NCBI RefSeq assembly: GCF_001424305.1
Contig: NZ_LMPD01000005.1
Coordinates: 1-64,000 of the forward strand
From: Pedobacter sp. Leaf176
Lineage (GTDB): Bacteria; Bacteroidota; Bacteroidia; Sphingobacteriales; Sphingobacteriaceae
Direction of reading: 5' to 3'
DNA: 64,000 nt
Shown here: positions 16,222 through 24,552 of the stretch, piece after piece
Position numbering within the stretch: the first letter of the stretch is position 1
How the letters are laid out: every line of letters begins with the position of its first letter
Position numbers and translations under genes: made by a program
Notes under the pieces: model-generated
Seen by the model: only the letters and a program-made list of their open reading frames with translations
Database searches by the model: none
What the model was told of the DNA's origin: nothing

Positions 16222-17088
16222 TTAAAGGGCTGTTGATTCTTGCTTTTTTCTCGTCAAGGCAGCGCCCGCACTTGCCACGACAACGAGTAACACAGCCAAC
16301 CATTCAAAAACCGAAAGATATTCATGCAAAAATATCATACCGGATAGTGCCCCTGCAGCTGGCTCTAAACTCATTAAGATACTAAAAGTCTTCGCTGGTA
16401 TTTTACGCAAGGCTTTCATCTCAAGAGTAAAGGGAATTGCACTGGAAAGCAATGCCAAAGCTAAGCCAGCTACCAAAATTCCAGGTTTAATATTATCCAG
16501 GATTCCTCCTGCCAGTGCAAATGGAATAATAACAATTGAAGCAAATAACATCCCTATGGTAACCGCTTTTCCGCTATCCATAATTTTCGAAATGCGACCA
16601 CCGATCACAATATAACTTGCCCAGAATAGGCCCGCCAACAAAGACAGAAAAATACCCAACAAATCTAAGCCTTTACTGCTCCAGGGAGCGATCAAAGCAA
16701 TACCTGCAGCAGCCAGAATTACCCACAAAAAATCCAAAGCTTTCTTAGAACCCGTTAACGCCAAAACCAAGGGGCCAATGAATTCTAGCGTTACACCCAA
16801 TCCAAGTGGTATTCTTTCAATCGCTAAATAAAATACTAGGTTCATAAATCCTAAAGTAATTCCGTATATGGAGACAAGTTTCCATTGTGTAGACGTTAAA
16901 TTCTTTAAGTTTGGACGATTGTAGACGACCAAAATTAGTGCTGACAATACAATTCTTAAAGATGATGTGGCCGCAGCACCTAGTACCGGAAATATGCCCT
17001 TAGCGATGGCAGCTCCAGCTTGTACACTCACAATTGATAATAATACAGCAGGAACAGGCGGGATGGAAACCCCGTTTTTGTTTTTCAT
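16222..17088 (-). CDS. EamA-family (DMT superfamily) transporter
   Basis: 288-residue inner-membrane protein with about ten membrane helices in two EamA halves (approximately 10-135 and 145-280). Typical features are the paired-helix pattern and LKMRAL-like basic connector (LEMKALRKIPAKTFSILMSLEPAAGALSG). Family members export small metabolites such as amino acids; the substrate cannot be read from the sequence. Start 17088 (MKNKNGVSIPP) is preferred; an upstream in-frame start would add 12 residues with no membrane logic. No neighbouring gene suggests a pathway. Confidence 0.82.
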   Translation of the reverse strand: MKNKNGVSIPPVPAVLLSIVSVQAGAAIAKGIFPVLGAAATSSLRIVLSALILVVYNRPNLKNLTSTQWKLVSIYGITLGFMNLVFYLAIERIPLGLGVTLEFIGPLVLALTGSKKALDFLWVILAAAGIALIAPWSSKGLDLLGIFLSLLAGLFWASYIVIGGRISKIMDSGKAVTIGMLFASIVIIPFALAGGILDNIKPGILVAGLALALLSSAIPFTLEMKALRKIPAKTFSILMSLEPAAGALSGMIFLHEYLSVFEWLAVLLVVVASAGAALTRKKQESTAL

Positions 17089-17321
17089 CGATAGGATATT
17101 TATGCAAAAATAGGCTTTGTACAAATTGAATCCTACGTCAACGCGAAATTTACCGGATAAAAGACTAGGTTATATCCATGTCGAAATCGGGTACTATTTT
17201 ATTTCAAGCAACAACCCGTTCTTCTTATAGCAGACCGCTTAATTTAACCGTTTTTTAAATTAAAAACAGTCTAGAAGTATATGTTGTTTAATATTTCTGA
17301 CTTTTGATTCGTGGTGTTATC

Positions 17322-17681
17322 TCATTGTAATAACAATTCCTCGACGATGGTAATTAATAACTTAATATCAAATGGCTTTTGAATAATGGCATCCGGTGTA
17401 CAATGTGCATCATCAATGTCAATTTCTACGCCTGATACAAGAATTATTGGGATTTTAACCGTTTTTTCATGACTTTTCAGGTAGTTGCAAACCACTCTCC
17501 CATCAACTTTTCCAATCCAGATATCTAATAAAATTAAATCCGGTTTGAAGTCATCTATGAGAGTATCCAAATCTGAAACATCCGTTAAACATTTTAAATC
17601 GTAATCATTATCGTTAAAAATCATTGGAAAAACTTCCAATAATTCTTTATCATCATCTATCGCTAAAATTCGTTTTTTCAC
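17322..17681 (-). CDS. Stand-alone response-regulator receiver protein
   Basis: 119 residues, a single receiver domain with no output domain. The acidic pocket Asp9-Asp10-Asp11, phospho-acceptor Asp53 in LILLDIW, switch Ser83 and Lys102 in QKPF are all present. Such proteins act by protein-protein interaction or phosphotransfer. No histidine kinase is encoded in the window, so its partner is elsewhere. Confidence 0.88.
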   Translation of the reverse strand: MKKRILAIDDDKELLEVFPMIFNDNDYDLKCLTDVSDLDTLIDDFKPDLILLDIWIGKVDGRVVCNYLKSHEKTVKIPIILVSGVEIDIDDAHCTPDAIIQKPFDIKLLITIVEELLLQ

Positions 17682-17844
17682 AGGTTAATGTTTTGAACAT
17701 CTTTTCAAAAAGGATTATAACTTAAAATAACAACAAAATGTTTGCTAAATGAATATTTAAACTCATTTTTTTCAAAATATGTTTTCTTCAAAAGCAATTT
17801 CCATTTCGTTTGAAATTAAGCATCTTTGCATAAACAAAATTTAA

Positions 17845-19524
17845 ATGGCAGACGAGAAAATCATTTTTTCAATGGCTGGTGTAAATAAGATTTACCCTCC
17901 ACAAAAACAGGTTTTAAAAAACATATACCTTTCTTTCTTTTACGGCGCGAAAATCGGTGTTATCGGTTTAAATGGTTCCGGTAAATCATCTTTATTAAAA
18001 ATCATTGCTGGCTTAGATAAATCATATCAAGGAGAAGTTGTTTTTTCTCCGGGCTATTCCGTGGGTTATTTAGCGCAGGAACCAATTCTTGATCCTGAAA
18101 AAACTGTAAGGGAAGTAGTTGAAGAAGGCGTTGCAGAAGTTACTGCGATATTGAAAGAATATGAGGAAGTTAATGAAGCTTTCGGATTAGAAGAAAATTA
18201 CTCCGATCCCGATGCGATGGATAAGCTTATGGCTCGCCAGGGAGAGTTACAAGATAAAATTGATGCTTTAGGCGCCTGGGAAATCGATTCAAAATTAGAA
18301 CGTGCGATGGATGCTTTGCGTTGTCCTGATCCTGAAACTAAAATAGGTGTGCTTTCCGGAGGTGAACGCCGTCGCGTAGCCATGTGCCGTTTATTATTAC
18401 AACATCCTGATGTTTTATTATTAGATGAGCCTACCAACCACCTGGATGCGGAAAGTATAGATTGGTTGGAACAATTTTTACAGAATTACGAAGGAACTGT
18501 TATCGCAGTAACGCATGATAGATATTTTCTGGACAATGTAGCCGGCTGGATTTTAGAATTGGATCGCGGTGAGGGTATTCCTTGGAAAGGAAATTACAGC
18601 AGCTGGTTAGATCAAAAAGCAAAACGCCTATCACAAGAGGAAAAAACTGAAAGTAAACGTCAGAAAACCTTGGAACGTGAGTTGGAATGGGTACGTATGG
18701 CACCAAAGGCCCGCCATGCCAAATCTAAAGCCCGTTTAGCAAATTACGATAAATTAGCTTCTGAAGACGGAAAAGAAAGAGAAGATAAATTGGAACTGTT
18801 CATACCTGCTGGACCGCGTTTGGGTAACGTCGTTATCGAAGCTACAAACGTGACCAAAGCTTATGGAGATAAAGTCTTATTTGATAATTTGAATTTTTCC
18901 CTTCCACCTGCAGGCATTGTCGGTATTATTGGCCCAAATGGTGCTGGTAAAACCACATTATTCCGTTTAATTACCGGACAGGAAGAACCAGATAACGGAA
19001 CTTTTCGTGTTGGCGAAACAGTGGAATTAGGTTATGTAGATCAAATGCATAATGATCTGGATGCTGATAAAACAGTTTACGAAAACATTACTGATGGCTT
19101 GGATAACATTCAATTGGGGAATAAAGCGGTTAATGGTCGTGCCTATGTTTCAAAATTTAACTTCAACGGTGGCGACCAGCAGAAAAAGGTTGGCATTTTA
19201 TCGGGTGGTGAGCGTAACCGTGTTCACCTTGCAATTACTTTGAAAAAGGGTGCAAATGTTTTGCTACTGGATGAGCCTACGAATGATATTGATGTAAATA
19301 CTTTGCGTGCCCTGGAAGAAGCTTTAGAAAACTTCGGTGGATGTGCCGTCGTAATCAGTCACGACAGATGGTTTTTAGATAGAATTTGTACACATATTTT
19401 AGCTTTTGAAGGTAATTCTGAAGTTTATTTCTTCGAAGGAAATTATTCTGATTACGAAGAAAATCGCAAAAAACGTTTAGGTGATGTTACACCAAAACGC
19501 ATCCGATATAAAAAACTAGATTAA
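17845..19524 (+). CDS. ettA: Energy-dependent translational throttle protein EttA (ABC-F)
   Basis: 559-residue ABC-F ATPase that binds the ribosomal E site and gates translation according to energy state. Two ABC domains: first with Walker A GLNGSGKS (41-48) and LSGGERRR, second with GPNGAGKT and LSGGERNR; each Walker B ends in LLLDEPTN. Between them lies the basic linker containing EWVRMAPKARHAKSKARL, diagnostic for EttA. There are no membrane segments. The stop codon abuts a strong terminator. Confidence 0.94.
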   Translation: MADEKIIFSMAGVNKIYPPQKQVLKNIYLSFFYGAKIGVIGLNGSGKSSLLKIIAGLDKSYQGEVVFSPGYSVGYLAQEPILDPEKTVREVVEEGVAEVTAILKEYEEVNEAFGLEENYSDPDAMDKLMARQGELQDKIDALGAWEIDSKLERAMDALRCPDPETKIGVLSGGERRRVAMCRLLLQHPDVLLLDEPTNHLDAESIDWLEQFLQNYEGTVIAVTHDRYFLDNVAGWILELDRGEGIPWKGNYSSWLDQKAKRLSQEEKTESKRQKTLERELEWVRMAPKARHAKSKARLANYDKLASEDGKEREDKLELFIPAGPRLGNVVIEATNVTKAYGDKVLFDNLNFSLPPAGIVGIIGPNGAGKTTLFRLITGQEEPDNGTFRVGETVELGYVDQMHNDLDADKTVYENITDGLDNIQLGNKAVNGRAYVSKFNFNGGDQQKKVGILSGGERNRVHLAITLKKGANVLLLDEPTNDIDVNTLRALEEALENFGGCAVVISHDRWFLDRICTHILAFEGNSEVYFFEGNYSDYEENRKKRLGDVTPKRIRYKKLD

Positions 19525-19530
19525 AAAAAA

Positions 19531-19552
19531 ACTCCCGATGAAAATCGGGAGT
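19531..19552. terminator. Bidirectional terminator between ettA and the membrane-protein pair
   Basis: Perfect 9-bp stem ACTCCCGAT / ATCGGGAGT around a GAAA loop, with A and T runs on both sides, so it can stop ettA and the leftward genes beyond. A near-copy occurs at 20491-20512. Confidence 0.88.
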
Positions 19553-19570
19553 TTTTTTTTATGTCGATTA

Positions 19571-19954
19571 TTAAGAATTCGGAGCAATTGCAGGTTGCTT
19601 GTACTCATTAGCCTTTCTTTTGCCTCTAAAGAAAAGGTATAAGTTAAAAAACAACATTAGTCCGAGATAAATTGAAAAACCGCCAATTTTAAAACTTAGC
19701 GTTTCAATAAGTGTTTGGTAATTATTCTCGTAGGCAGTAATTTTCATTATCAATAATGCAAAACCTAAGTTTAACAAATAAAAGCCCGTTTCAAAAAGTT
19801 TATTCGTTGCCCCAGCTATTATTTCTTTCCCTTTAAAAATATCGATCATGTAAATTTTGCTGTTTTTAAAAAGCGTTTTTGAAACATAAAGTGTTAAAAA
19901 AAGTGCTGCAGGCAAATAAACGGCATAGCCAATTAAAATTTTAGTAGTTTCCAT
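19571..19954 (-). CDS. Small membrane protein, paralogue of the neighbour
   Basis: 127 residues with membrane helices at about 8-28, 55-73 and 88-110, and a short basic/polar C-terminus (FRGKRKANEYK). The function is not recognised. It aligns with the upstream 117-residue protein: NKLFETGFYLLNLGFALL against NKSLLVAYYLVNIGYCAI, and LIETLSFKIG against LIEVLAVKVG. The two genes are 10 bp apart and form one leftward unit. Confidence 0.65.
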   Translation of the reverse strand: METTKILIGYAVYLPAALFLTLYVSKTLFKNSKIYMIDIFKGKEIIAGATNKLFETGFYLLNLGFALLIMKITAYENNYQTLIETLSFKIGGFSIYLGLMLFFNLYLFFRGKRKANEYKQPAIAPNS

Positions 19955-19964
19955 AACGAAAGGT

Positions 19965-20318
19965 TTAAACTGTTTTAATTAATTTATTGATATTGGTAGT
20001 AAGTATTAGCATGTTTAAATAATGAAGAATGGAGAGCAGGCAAATAATAATCCCAACTTTTACGGCTAAAACCTCTATTAACTGAAGTCCGTTTTTAACT
20101 TCTGCCCATCCTACCAGTGTAATTGCACAATAACCAATGTTTACCAAGTAATAAGCGACTAATAGTGATTTATTTATCTGCTTACAGATATCCAAGTGTT
20201 CAGGAATTAACTCGGCTAAGAAAATATTTCCATTCCGGTAACAAATTCTCCCTACAAAAACGATTATGAAAACATTTACTGTAATAAAAATGAAGTAACC
20301 AACGATGTTATAATTCAT
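19965..20318 (-). CDS. Small membrane protein, first gene of a paralogous pair
   Basis: 117 residues, membrane helices about 5-24, 55-72 and 85-107, no signal peptide cleavage site. It is a distant paralogue of the gene 10 bp downstream, with the shared pattern GY(x)20-R/K-x-x-Y/F-N and NK-YYLVNIGY. No catalytic motif. Possibly two subunits of a membrane complex; this is inference only. Confidence 0.65.
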   Translation of the reverse strand: MNYNIVGYFIFITVNVFIIVFVGRICYRNGNIFLAELIPEHLDICKQINKSLLVAYYLVNIGYCAITLVGWAEVKNGLQLIEVLAVKVGIIICLLSILHYLNMLILTTNINKLIKTV

Positions 20319-20490
20319 AACGCTAACTGTTATTATTAACTTTTCAGAAATTTTTGAAAATATGAGACAATATTTTTATTCGTTTCTGTATGTTTTAAAT
20401 AGTCGCCTTTTCTTATTTTAATTGCATAGTGTAAAACTAAATAAATGTTATTGAACTTTCAAATATTATTGAAAATATATTTTACAAAAA

Positions 20491-20512
20491 ACTCCCTATG
20501 AAAATCGGGAGT
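20491..20512 (-). terminator. Terminator after the SGNH hydrolase gene, near-copy of the ettA terminator
   Basis: ACTCCCTAT-GAAA-ATCGGGAGT differs from the hairpin at 19531-19552 by one base, which breaks one stem pair. It lies 24 bp past the SGNH gene's stop, with T runs on both strands. The remainder of 20319-20535 holds no gene. Confidence 0.75.
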
Positions 20513-20535
20513 TTTTTGCTTTAAATGAATAATAA

Positions 20536-21261
20536 TTATTTTCCTATTGTTTTCCTTATCGCCTCATCGGTTACAACTTCCATCACTTTGTAACCCGCTA
20601 AGTTTGGATGAACACCATCTGTTGTATACGCTGCTTTTTGTCCGTTTCGATCATCAACCAAGGGCGTAAAATAATCGAGAATAGTAAAATTATTTTCTTT
20701 CGCATAGGCCACGATAGCTTCATTCAACGAAATAATCTGGTCGGCCGCGCCTTTTAAAGTTTTATTCCAGGGATATTCGTAAATTGGCAGATACTTGCAA
20801 AGAATAACCTTGATGTGATTTTTCCGTGCCAATTCAGCCATCGACTTCACATTATTCAAAATCGTTTCATTATTGACGTGCCCCTTGCTGCCCGCTAAAT
20901 CATTGCTTCCTGCTAAAATTATTACTGCTTTTGGTTTTAGGTTTATGACATCCTGGCGAAAACGAATAAGCAATTGAGAGGAGATTTGCCCACTTATCCC
21001 TCTATCAACATATCCATGAGTATTGAAATATTCCGGATCTTTCTGCTTCCAGAATTCGAAGATCGAACTTCCTAGGAATACAACTCGTTTCTCTCCTTTC
21101 TTAGGCAAACCTATAAGTTCATTTTCCTTTTTATATTTAGAAATATTTGCCCAATCATCCGAGAAATCTTCCTTCTTAGGCTTTGGGTCGTTGGAATTAT
21201 TTTGAGCTGATAAACAACCAGCAAAAGCAAAAAATAATAAGAAAATAAGTTTTAGTTTCAT
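20536..21261 (-). CDS. SGNH/GDSL-family hydrolase
   Basis: 241 residues with a signal peptide (LFFAFAGCLSAQ; a lipoprotein Cys is possible but the lipobox is weak). The four family blocks are present: VVFLGSSIFE (Ser, block I), RGISGQ (Gly, II), LAGSNDLAG (Asn, III) and DGVHPNLAGY (Asp-His, V). It is an extracytoplasmic esterase/lipase-type enzyme, probably acting on acylated sugars or lipids; the substrate cannot be determined. It could be cotranscribed with the DUF1456 gene 35 bp upstream. Confidence 0.88.
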   Translation of the reverse strand: MKLKLIFLLFFAFAGCLSAQNNSNDPKPKKEDFSDDWANISKYKKENELIGLPKKGEKRVVFLGSSIFEFWKQKDPEYFNTHGYVDRGISGQISSQLLIRFRQDVINLKPKAVIILAGSNDLAGSKGHVNNETILNNVKSMAELARKNHIKVILCKYLPIYEYPWNKTLKGAADQIISLNEAIVAYAKENNFTILDYFTPLVDDRNGQKAAYTTDGVHPNLAGYKVMEVVTDEAIRKTIGK

Positions 21262-21296
21262 TTGACCAGGAATAACTTGTTATTAAAATCTACTGA

Positions 21297-21527
21297 TTAT
21301 TTCTTTTCTTCTCTCGGACCCCTTTTATATATAACCAGGCCGTTTAAAAAGTTGCGCAGGATTTGATCGCCGCAAGGTTTAAAATTTTCATGGTCTTCAT
21401 TTCTGAAAATATCGCCCAATTCAGCCTTGGTTACTTTAAAACCTACCAAATCGCAAATGGTGATAATATCTTCGGTCTTTAGAGACAGAGCTACTCTTAA
21501 TTTTTTTAAAATATCGTTATTACTCAT
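21297..21527 (-). CDS. DUF1456-family protein, single repeat
   Basis: 76 residues matching the DUF1456 (YehS) pattern: NNDILKKLRVALSLKTEDIITI, then FKVTKAELGDIFRNEDHENF and CGDQILRNFLNGL. Well-known members have two copies of this module (about 150 residues); only one is present here and no second copy is seen in any frame nearby. Function unknown. Small, soluble and basic at the C-terminus. Confidence 0.8.
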   Translation of the reverse strand: MSNNDILKKLRVALSLKTEDIITICDLVGFKVTKAELGDIFRNEDHENFKPCGDQILRNFLNGLVIYKRGPREEKK

Positions 21528-21539
21528 GTTTTAATGATT

Positions 21540-21574
21540 GAATTTTGAATGACAGAATTTTGAATGATAGAATG
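21540..21574. repeat. 15-bp direct repeat, about 2.3 copies
   Basis: GAATTTTGAATGACA then GAATTTTGAATGATA then GAATG, in the gap between the DUF1456 and helicase genes. It lies upstream of the DUF1456 start and may be part of its leader. Confidence 0.7.
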
Positions 21575-21614
21575 AAAAATCTCAATATAATAATCTAATT
21601 TGTTTGTCCAATTT

Positions 21615-21678
21615 CAATGAACCAATGAACCAATGAACCAATGAACCAATGAACCAATGAACCAATGAACCAATGAAC
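21615..21678. repeat. Octamer tandem repeat, eight copies
   Basis: Eight perfect head-to-tail copies of CAATGAAC, ending 3 bp beyond the helicase stop codon. Octamers can change copy number by slippage, but this one is outside any reading frame, so it would only affect spacing or RNA structure. Confidence 0.95.
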
Positions 21679-21680
21679 TC

Positions 21681-22985
21681 CTAACTGGCCACTTCAAGTT
21701 TTAGTTTTTTACCTTTTATTTTTTCACCATCGAGCGCATTTAAAAGCTTATCAACTACAATTCGTTTAACCGCAACATAACTGGTTGTATCTTTAACCTC
21801 TATAAGTCCTAAATCATCCTTTTGTAATCCGCCTTTCTGTAAAAATAACCCCACGATATCAATCTTGTTAATTTTATCTTTTTTACCATTAGCGATGTAT
21901 AAAGTCACCCAATCGCTGGCTTCAGGCAATACATACCCTTCACCTAGTTGTTCCTCTTCAATATCTTCCGGTAAATATTTATAATGCTCTTCTTCTGTCA
22001 CAACCGCATAAGCTGTTCCTTTGGCGTGCATTCTTGCAGTTCTACCGTTTCTATGTATGTATGCGTCTTCAGTATAAGGTAATTGATAATGCACAATATT
22101 CTCCACTTCAGGAATATCCAACCCACGGGCAGCTAAATCTGTTGTAATTAAAATTTTATGACTTCCGTTTCGAAATTTGAGCAAAGCTTTTTCTCTGTCT
22201 GCCTGTTCCATTCCACCGTGAAAAACGTCGTGACCCAATCCATGCTCAAAAAGCAAATTACTAATTCGCTCTACAGTTTCACGGTGATTACAAAAAACCA
22301 ATGTATTTGCCCCGCCGATTTTACTGAGCAGTTTAAATAAAACATCAAGTTTATCTGCAGCTGGCGCCAAGACTTTTTTAAGTTTTAAATCTGGCTTAGC
22401 TTGGATATCCTTTGAGAAATCAATTTCTATAGGCTTATTTAATTTCACGAAAGACGGAATTTCGTCCATCTTGGTTGCTGAAGTAAGAATGCGTTGTTTT
22501 AATGACAGCAGAGAACCGATGATGTAAGACATGTCTTGTTGAAAACCGAATTCTAATGATTTATCAAATTCATCTAATACCAGGTTTTCAACAAAAGATT
22601 CATCGAAGTTATTATGTTCCAGATGATAGGCTATTCGTCCTGGTGTTCCGATTAAAACTGCTGGCGGATGTGCTAAATTATTCTTTTCTATTCGCACCGC
22701 GTGACCACCGTAGCAACAGTTAACTTTAAATGGGGTACCCATTTGCTTAAACACCTGTTCAATTTGCAGAGCAAGTTCTCTTGACGGAACCAAAATTAGC
22801 GCTTGTACTCCCCTTACATCTGTTTTTAGACCGGATAATAATGGTAACAAAAAAGCCAAGGTTTTTCCCGAACCCGTGGGCGCTACTAATACAACATCAG
22901 CTCCTTTTTTTGCAGACTTAACCGATGCGTTTTGCATATCGTTAAGCGCTGTAATATTTAATCTTTTAAGCGCATTCTCTATCAT
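21681..22985 (-). CDS. dbpA: DEAD-box RNA helicase, DbpA-like
   Basis: 434 residues. RecA-like domain 1 has APTGSGKT, PSRELALQ, TPGRI and DEFD (DEAD motif variant), then SATK in place of SAT. Domain 2 has VFCNHRETVERI, TTDLAARGLDIP and HRNGRTARM. The last about 70 residues (VTLYIANGKKDKINKIDIVGLF...) match the DbpA RNA-binding domain, which in E. coli targets 23S rRNA helix 92; hence a likely role in large-subunit assembly. Start 22985 is chosen because a promoter -7 element lies just upstream, making the ATG at 23003 untranscribed. Confidence 0.88.
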   Translation of the reverse strand: MIENALKRLNITALNDMQNASVKSAKKGADVVLVAPTGSGKTLAFLLPLLSGLKTDVRGVQALILVPSRELALQIEQVFKQMGTPFKVNCCYGGHAVRIEKNNLAHPPAVLIGTPGRIAYHLEHNNFDESFVENLVLDEFDKSLEFGFQQDMSYIIGSLLSLKQRILTSATKMDEIPSFVKLNKPIEIDFSKDIQAKPDLKLKKVLAPAADKLDVLFKLLSKIGGANTLVFCNHRETVERISNLLFEHGLGHDVFHGGMEQADREKALLKFRNGSHKILITTDLAARGLDIPEVENIVHYQLPYTEDAYIHRNGRTARMHAKGTAYAVVTEEEHYKYLPEDIEEEQLGEGYVLPEASDWVTLYIANGKKDKINKIDIVGLFLQKGGLQKDDLGLIEVKDTTSYVAVKRIVVDKLLNALDGEKIKGKKLKLEVAS

Positions 22986-22990
22986 TACGC

Positions 22991-23019
22991 CAAAGGTAAA
23001 CATTTATTGGTGTTGCAAA
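22991..23019 (-). promoter_or_regulatory. Helicase promoter, near-leaderless
   Basis: Minus-strand TTTG (23019-23016), 17-bp spacer, TACCTTTG (22998-22991), then 5 bp to the ATG at 22985. Confidence 0.6.
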
Positions 23020-23035
23020 CTCACGAAATTGTTTA

Positions 23036-23254
23036 TCAGAATTTCAAAAACCTTCTTTTTAGTCTTTTGATTATGGAAAAGCTCAATTTGTTTTCTAATA
23101 ATAACAGCATCTTGCCTCTTTGCGACATAGAATTCGTAACTTTCTCATTAACAGCATCAACTGATGAAATAATTCTTTCAGCAAGCTCGCCTGCGAATTT
23201 GTTAGCCCTGCTTTGTTGCAATAATTGAAGTTCTTGAATTAATTCCGCTTTCAT
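23036..23254 (-). CDS. Small hypothetical protein (72 aa)
   Basis: Not recognised. It is a highly helical, soluble-looking protein: N-terminal KAELIQELQLLQQSRANKFAGELAERII and a basic end (KRLKRRFLKF). It fills what would otherwise be a gap upstream of the helicase, ATG start, no membrane segment. The opposite strand also has an open frame here (23007-23228), but its composition looks non-coding. Moderate support only. Confidence 0.45.
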   Translation of the reverse strand: MKAELIQELQLLQQSRANKFAGELAERIISSVDAVNEKVTNSMSQRGKMLLLLENKLSFSIIKRLKRRFLKF

Positions 23255-23471
23255 GATTGATTGATTTGGTTAAATAATACATAAATGTAACGTTTAATAA
23301 TAAACAATTGTTGTAAAAAATATGAAAAACCAATAACGATTATGGGATAACCTGTTGATAACTAATATTTTGTTAGCAAATAAACAACAGCTTCTTAATA
23401 CAGATTTAATTTTTAGCGCTTATTTTTATAAAAACCTGATTACCATTTGTTAACCCCAAAAAACACAATGT

Positions 23472-23945
23472 ATGACATGGAAAAAATTTAGTGGCGAAGT
23501 AATCCAATCTTCAATTCTTGAAGAAATTGAACTGGCAATTATCAGAGAAACAGAAAACGGCTATAAACTTAAAGTCTGCATCGGCACAGATTCGCAGGTT
23601 AAGGGCATGGTTACCGATTTTGCGACTGTAATTGTATTGCTAAGAGAACATCATGGCGGCTTTATGTATATCCATCAGGAAAAATCATCGCAGCAGGTAA
23701 GCATTAAAGAGCGTATGTTAATGGAAGTTCAAAAGTCTATCGAAACCGCTTACTCAATTTGCGATTTGCTTGACATTTACGATGTTGCTCTTGAAGTACA
23801 TGCAGACATTAACACAAGCCCTCAATTTAAATCGAACAAAGCATTAAATGATGCCATGGGATACATTTTAAGTATGGGCTTTATTTTCAAAGCCAAACCC
23901 GAAGCATTTGCCAGCTCTACCTGTGCCGATAAAATGGTTCATTAA
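23472..23945 (+). CDS. YkuK-family ribonuclease H-like protein
   Basis: 157 residues of the DUF458/YkuK family, which has an RNase H-like fold. The conserved acidic start VCIGTDSQVKG, central FMYIHQEKSSQQVSIKERM and late LEVHADINTSPQFKSNKAL / GYILSMGF / KAKPEAFASSTCADK are the family signature. The acidic residues (Asp in GTDSQ, Asp in HADIN) suit metal-dependent nuclease geometry, but activity is not established. Single gene with the next start 45 bp away. Confidence 0.83.
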   Translation: MTWKKFSGEVIQSSILEEIELAIIRETENGYKLKVCIGTDSQVKGMVTDFATVIVLLREHHGGFMYIHQEKSSQQVSIKERMLMEVQKSIETAYSICDLLDIYDVALEVHADINTSPQFKSNKALNDAMGYILSMGFIFKAKPEAFASSTCADKMVH

Positions 23946-23946
23946 G

Positions 23947-23977
23947 TTTGAAATTATTTATGATAGGCGTATCTTTA
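23947..23977 (+). promoter_or_regulatory. Promoter of the TlpA-like gene
   Basis: TTTG (23947-23950), 19-bp spacer, TATCTTTA (23970-23977), one base off TAnnTTTG, 13 bp before the ATG. It starts just past the upstream gene's stop codon. Confidence 0.5.
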
Positions 23978-23990
23978 AATCATAAATCTA

Positions 23991-24521
23991 ATGATGAAAA
24001 AGATATTTATATTTTTATTTACCTCATTGATTGCAATTTCGTCATTTGCACAAAATGAAGACAAGGACACTTATACAAAAATTGGCGATGAAGCACCAAA
24101 GTTTAGCTTCGAGTTAGATAAAGGAAAAATCGTGGATATCGCCGATTATAAAGGCAAGCTAATTCTTATAAATCTATTTGCAACCTGGTGCCCACCTTGT
24201 AATACGGAATTGCCATTAGTTCAAAAAGAAATATGGGATAAGCACAAAGACAATAAAAATTTCGCTTTTTTTGTCTTTGGCCGGGAAGAAGGTTGGGATA
24301 AGTTGATTCCTTATAAAGCGAAAAAAGGTTTTACGTTTCCAATATTACCTGACCTGAAAAGAGTCGTTTTCAGCAAATTTGCTAAACAATCCATCCCCAG
24401 AAATATCTTAATTGATGAAACCGGCAAAATTATTTACCAATCAATTGGTTACGAAGAAAAAGAATTTCAGTCGCTGGTCAAACTAATTGATGGAAAACTG
24501 AAACATAAAGCAACAAAATAG
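23991..24521 (+). CDS. TlpA-like periplasmic thioredoxin
   Basis: 176 residues: signal peptide (to about SSFAQ), then an AhpC-TSA/TlpA thioredoxin domain with the redox motif ATWCPPC (Cys67, Cys70) and the cis-Pro region KQSIPRNILID. Such proteins reduce disulfides or deliver electrons in the periplasm. A second in-frame ATG follows immediately (23994). No cytochrome c maturation gene is adjacent, so the partner is unknown. Confidence 0.88.
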   Translation: MMKKIFIFLFTSLIAISSFAQNEDKDTYTKIGDEAPKFSFELDKGKIVDIADYKGKLILINLFATWCPPCNTELPLVQKEIWDKHKDNKNFAFFVFGREEGWDKLIPYKAKKGFTFPILPDLKRVVFSKFAKQSIPRNILIDETGKIIYQSIGYEEKEFQSLVKLIDGKLKHKATK

Positions 24522-24552
24522 CTCATTCGTTGTTGTGCTATAAATCAAAAAA

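Noticed and set aside
21615..21678. Possible CRISPR or phase-variable coding repeat
   Set aside because: Octamers lie head-to-tail without spacers and outside any reading frame.
23007..23228. 73-residue plus-strand frame opposite the small helical protein
   Set aside because: Only one strand can be coding here and the minus-strand product has a more natural composition.
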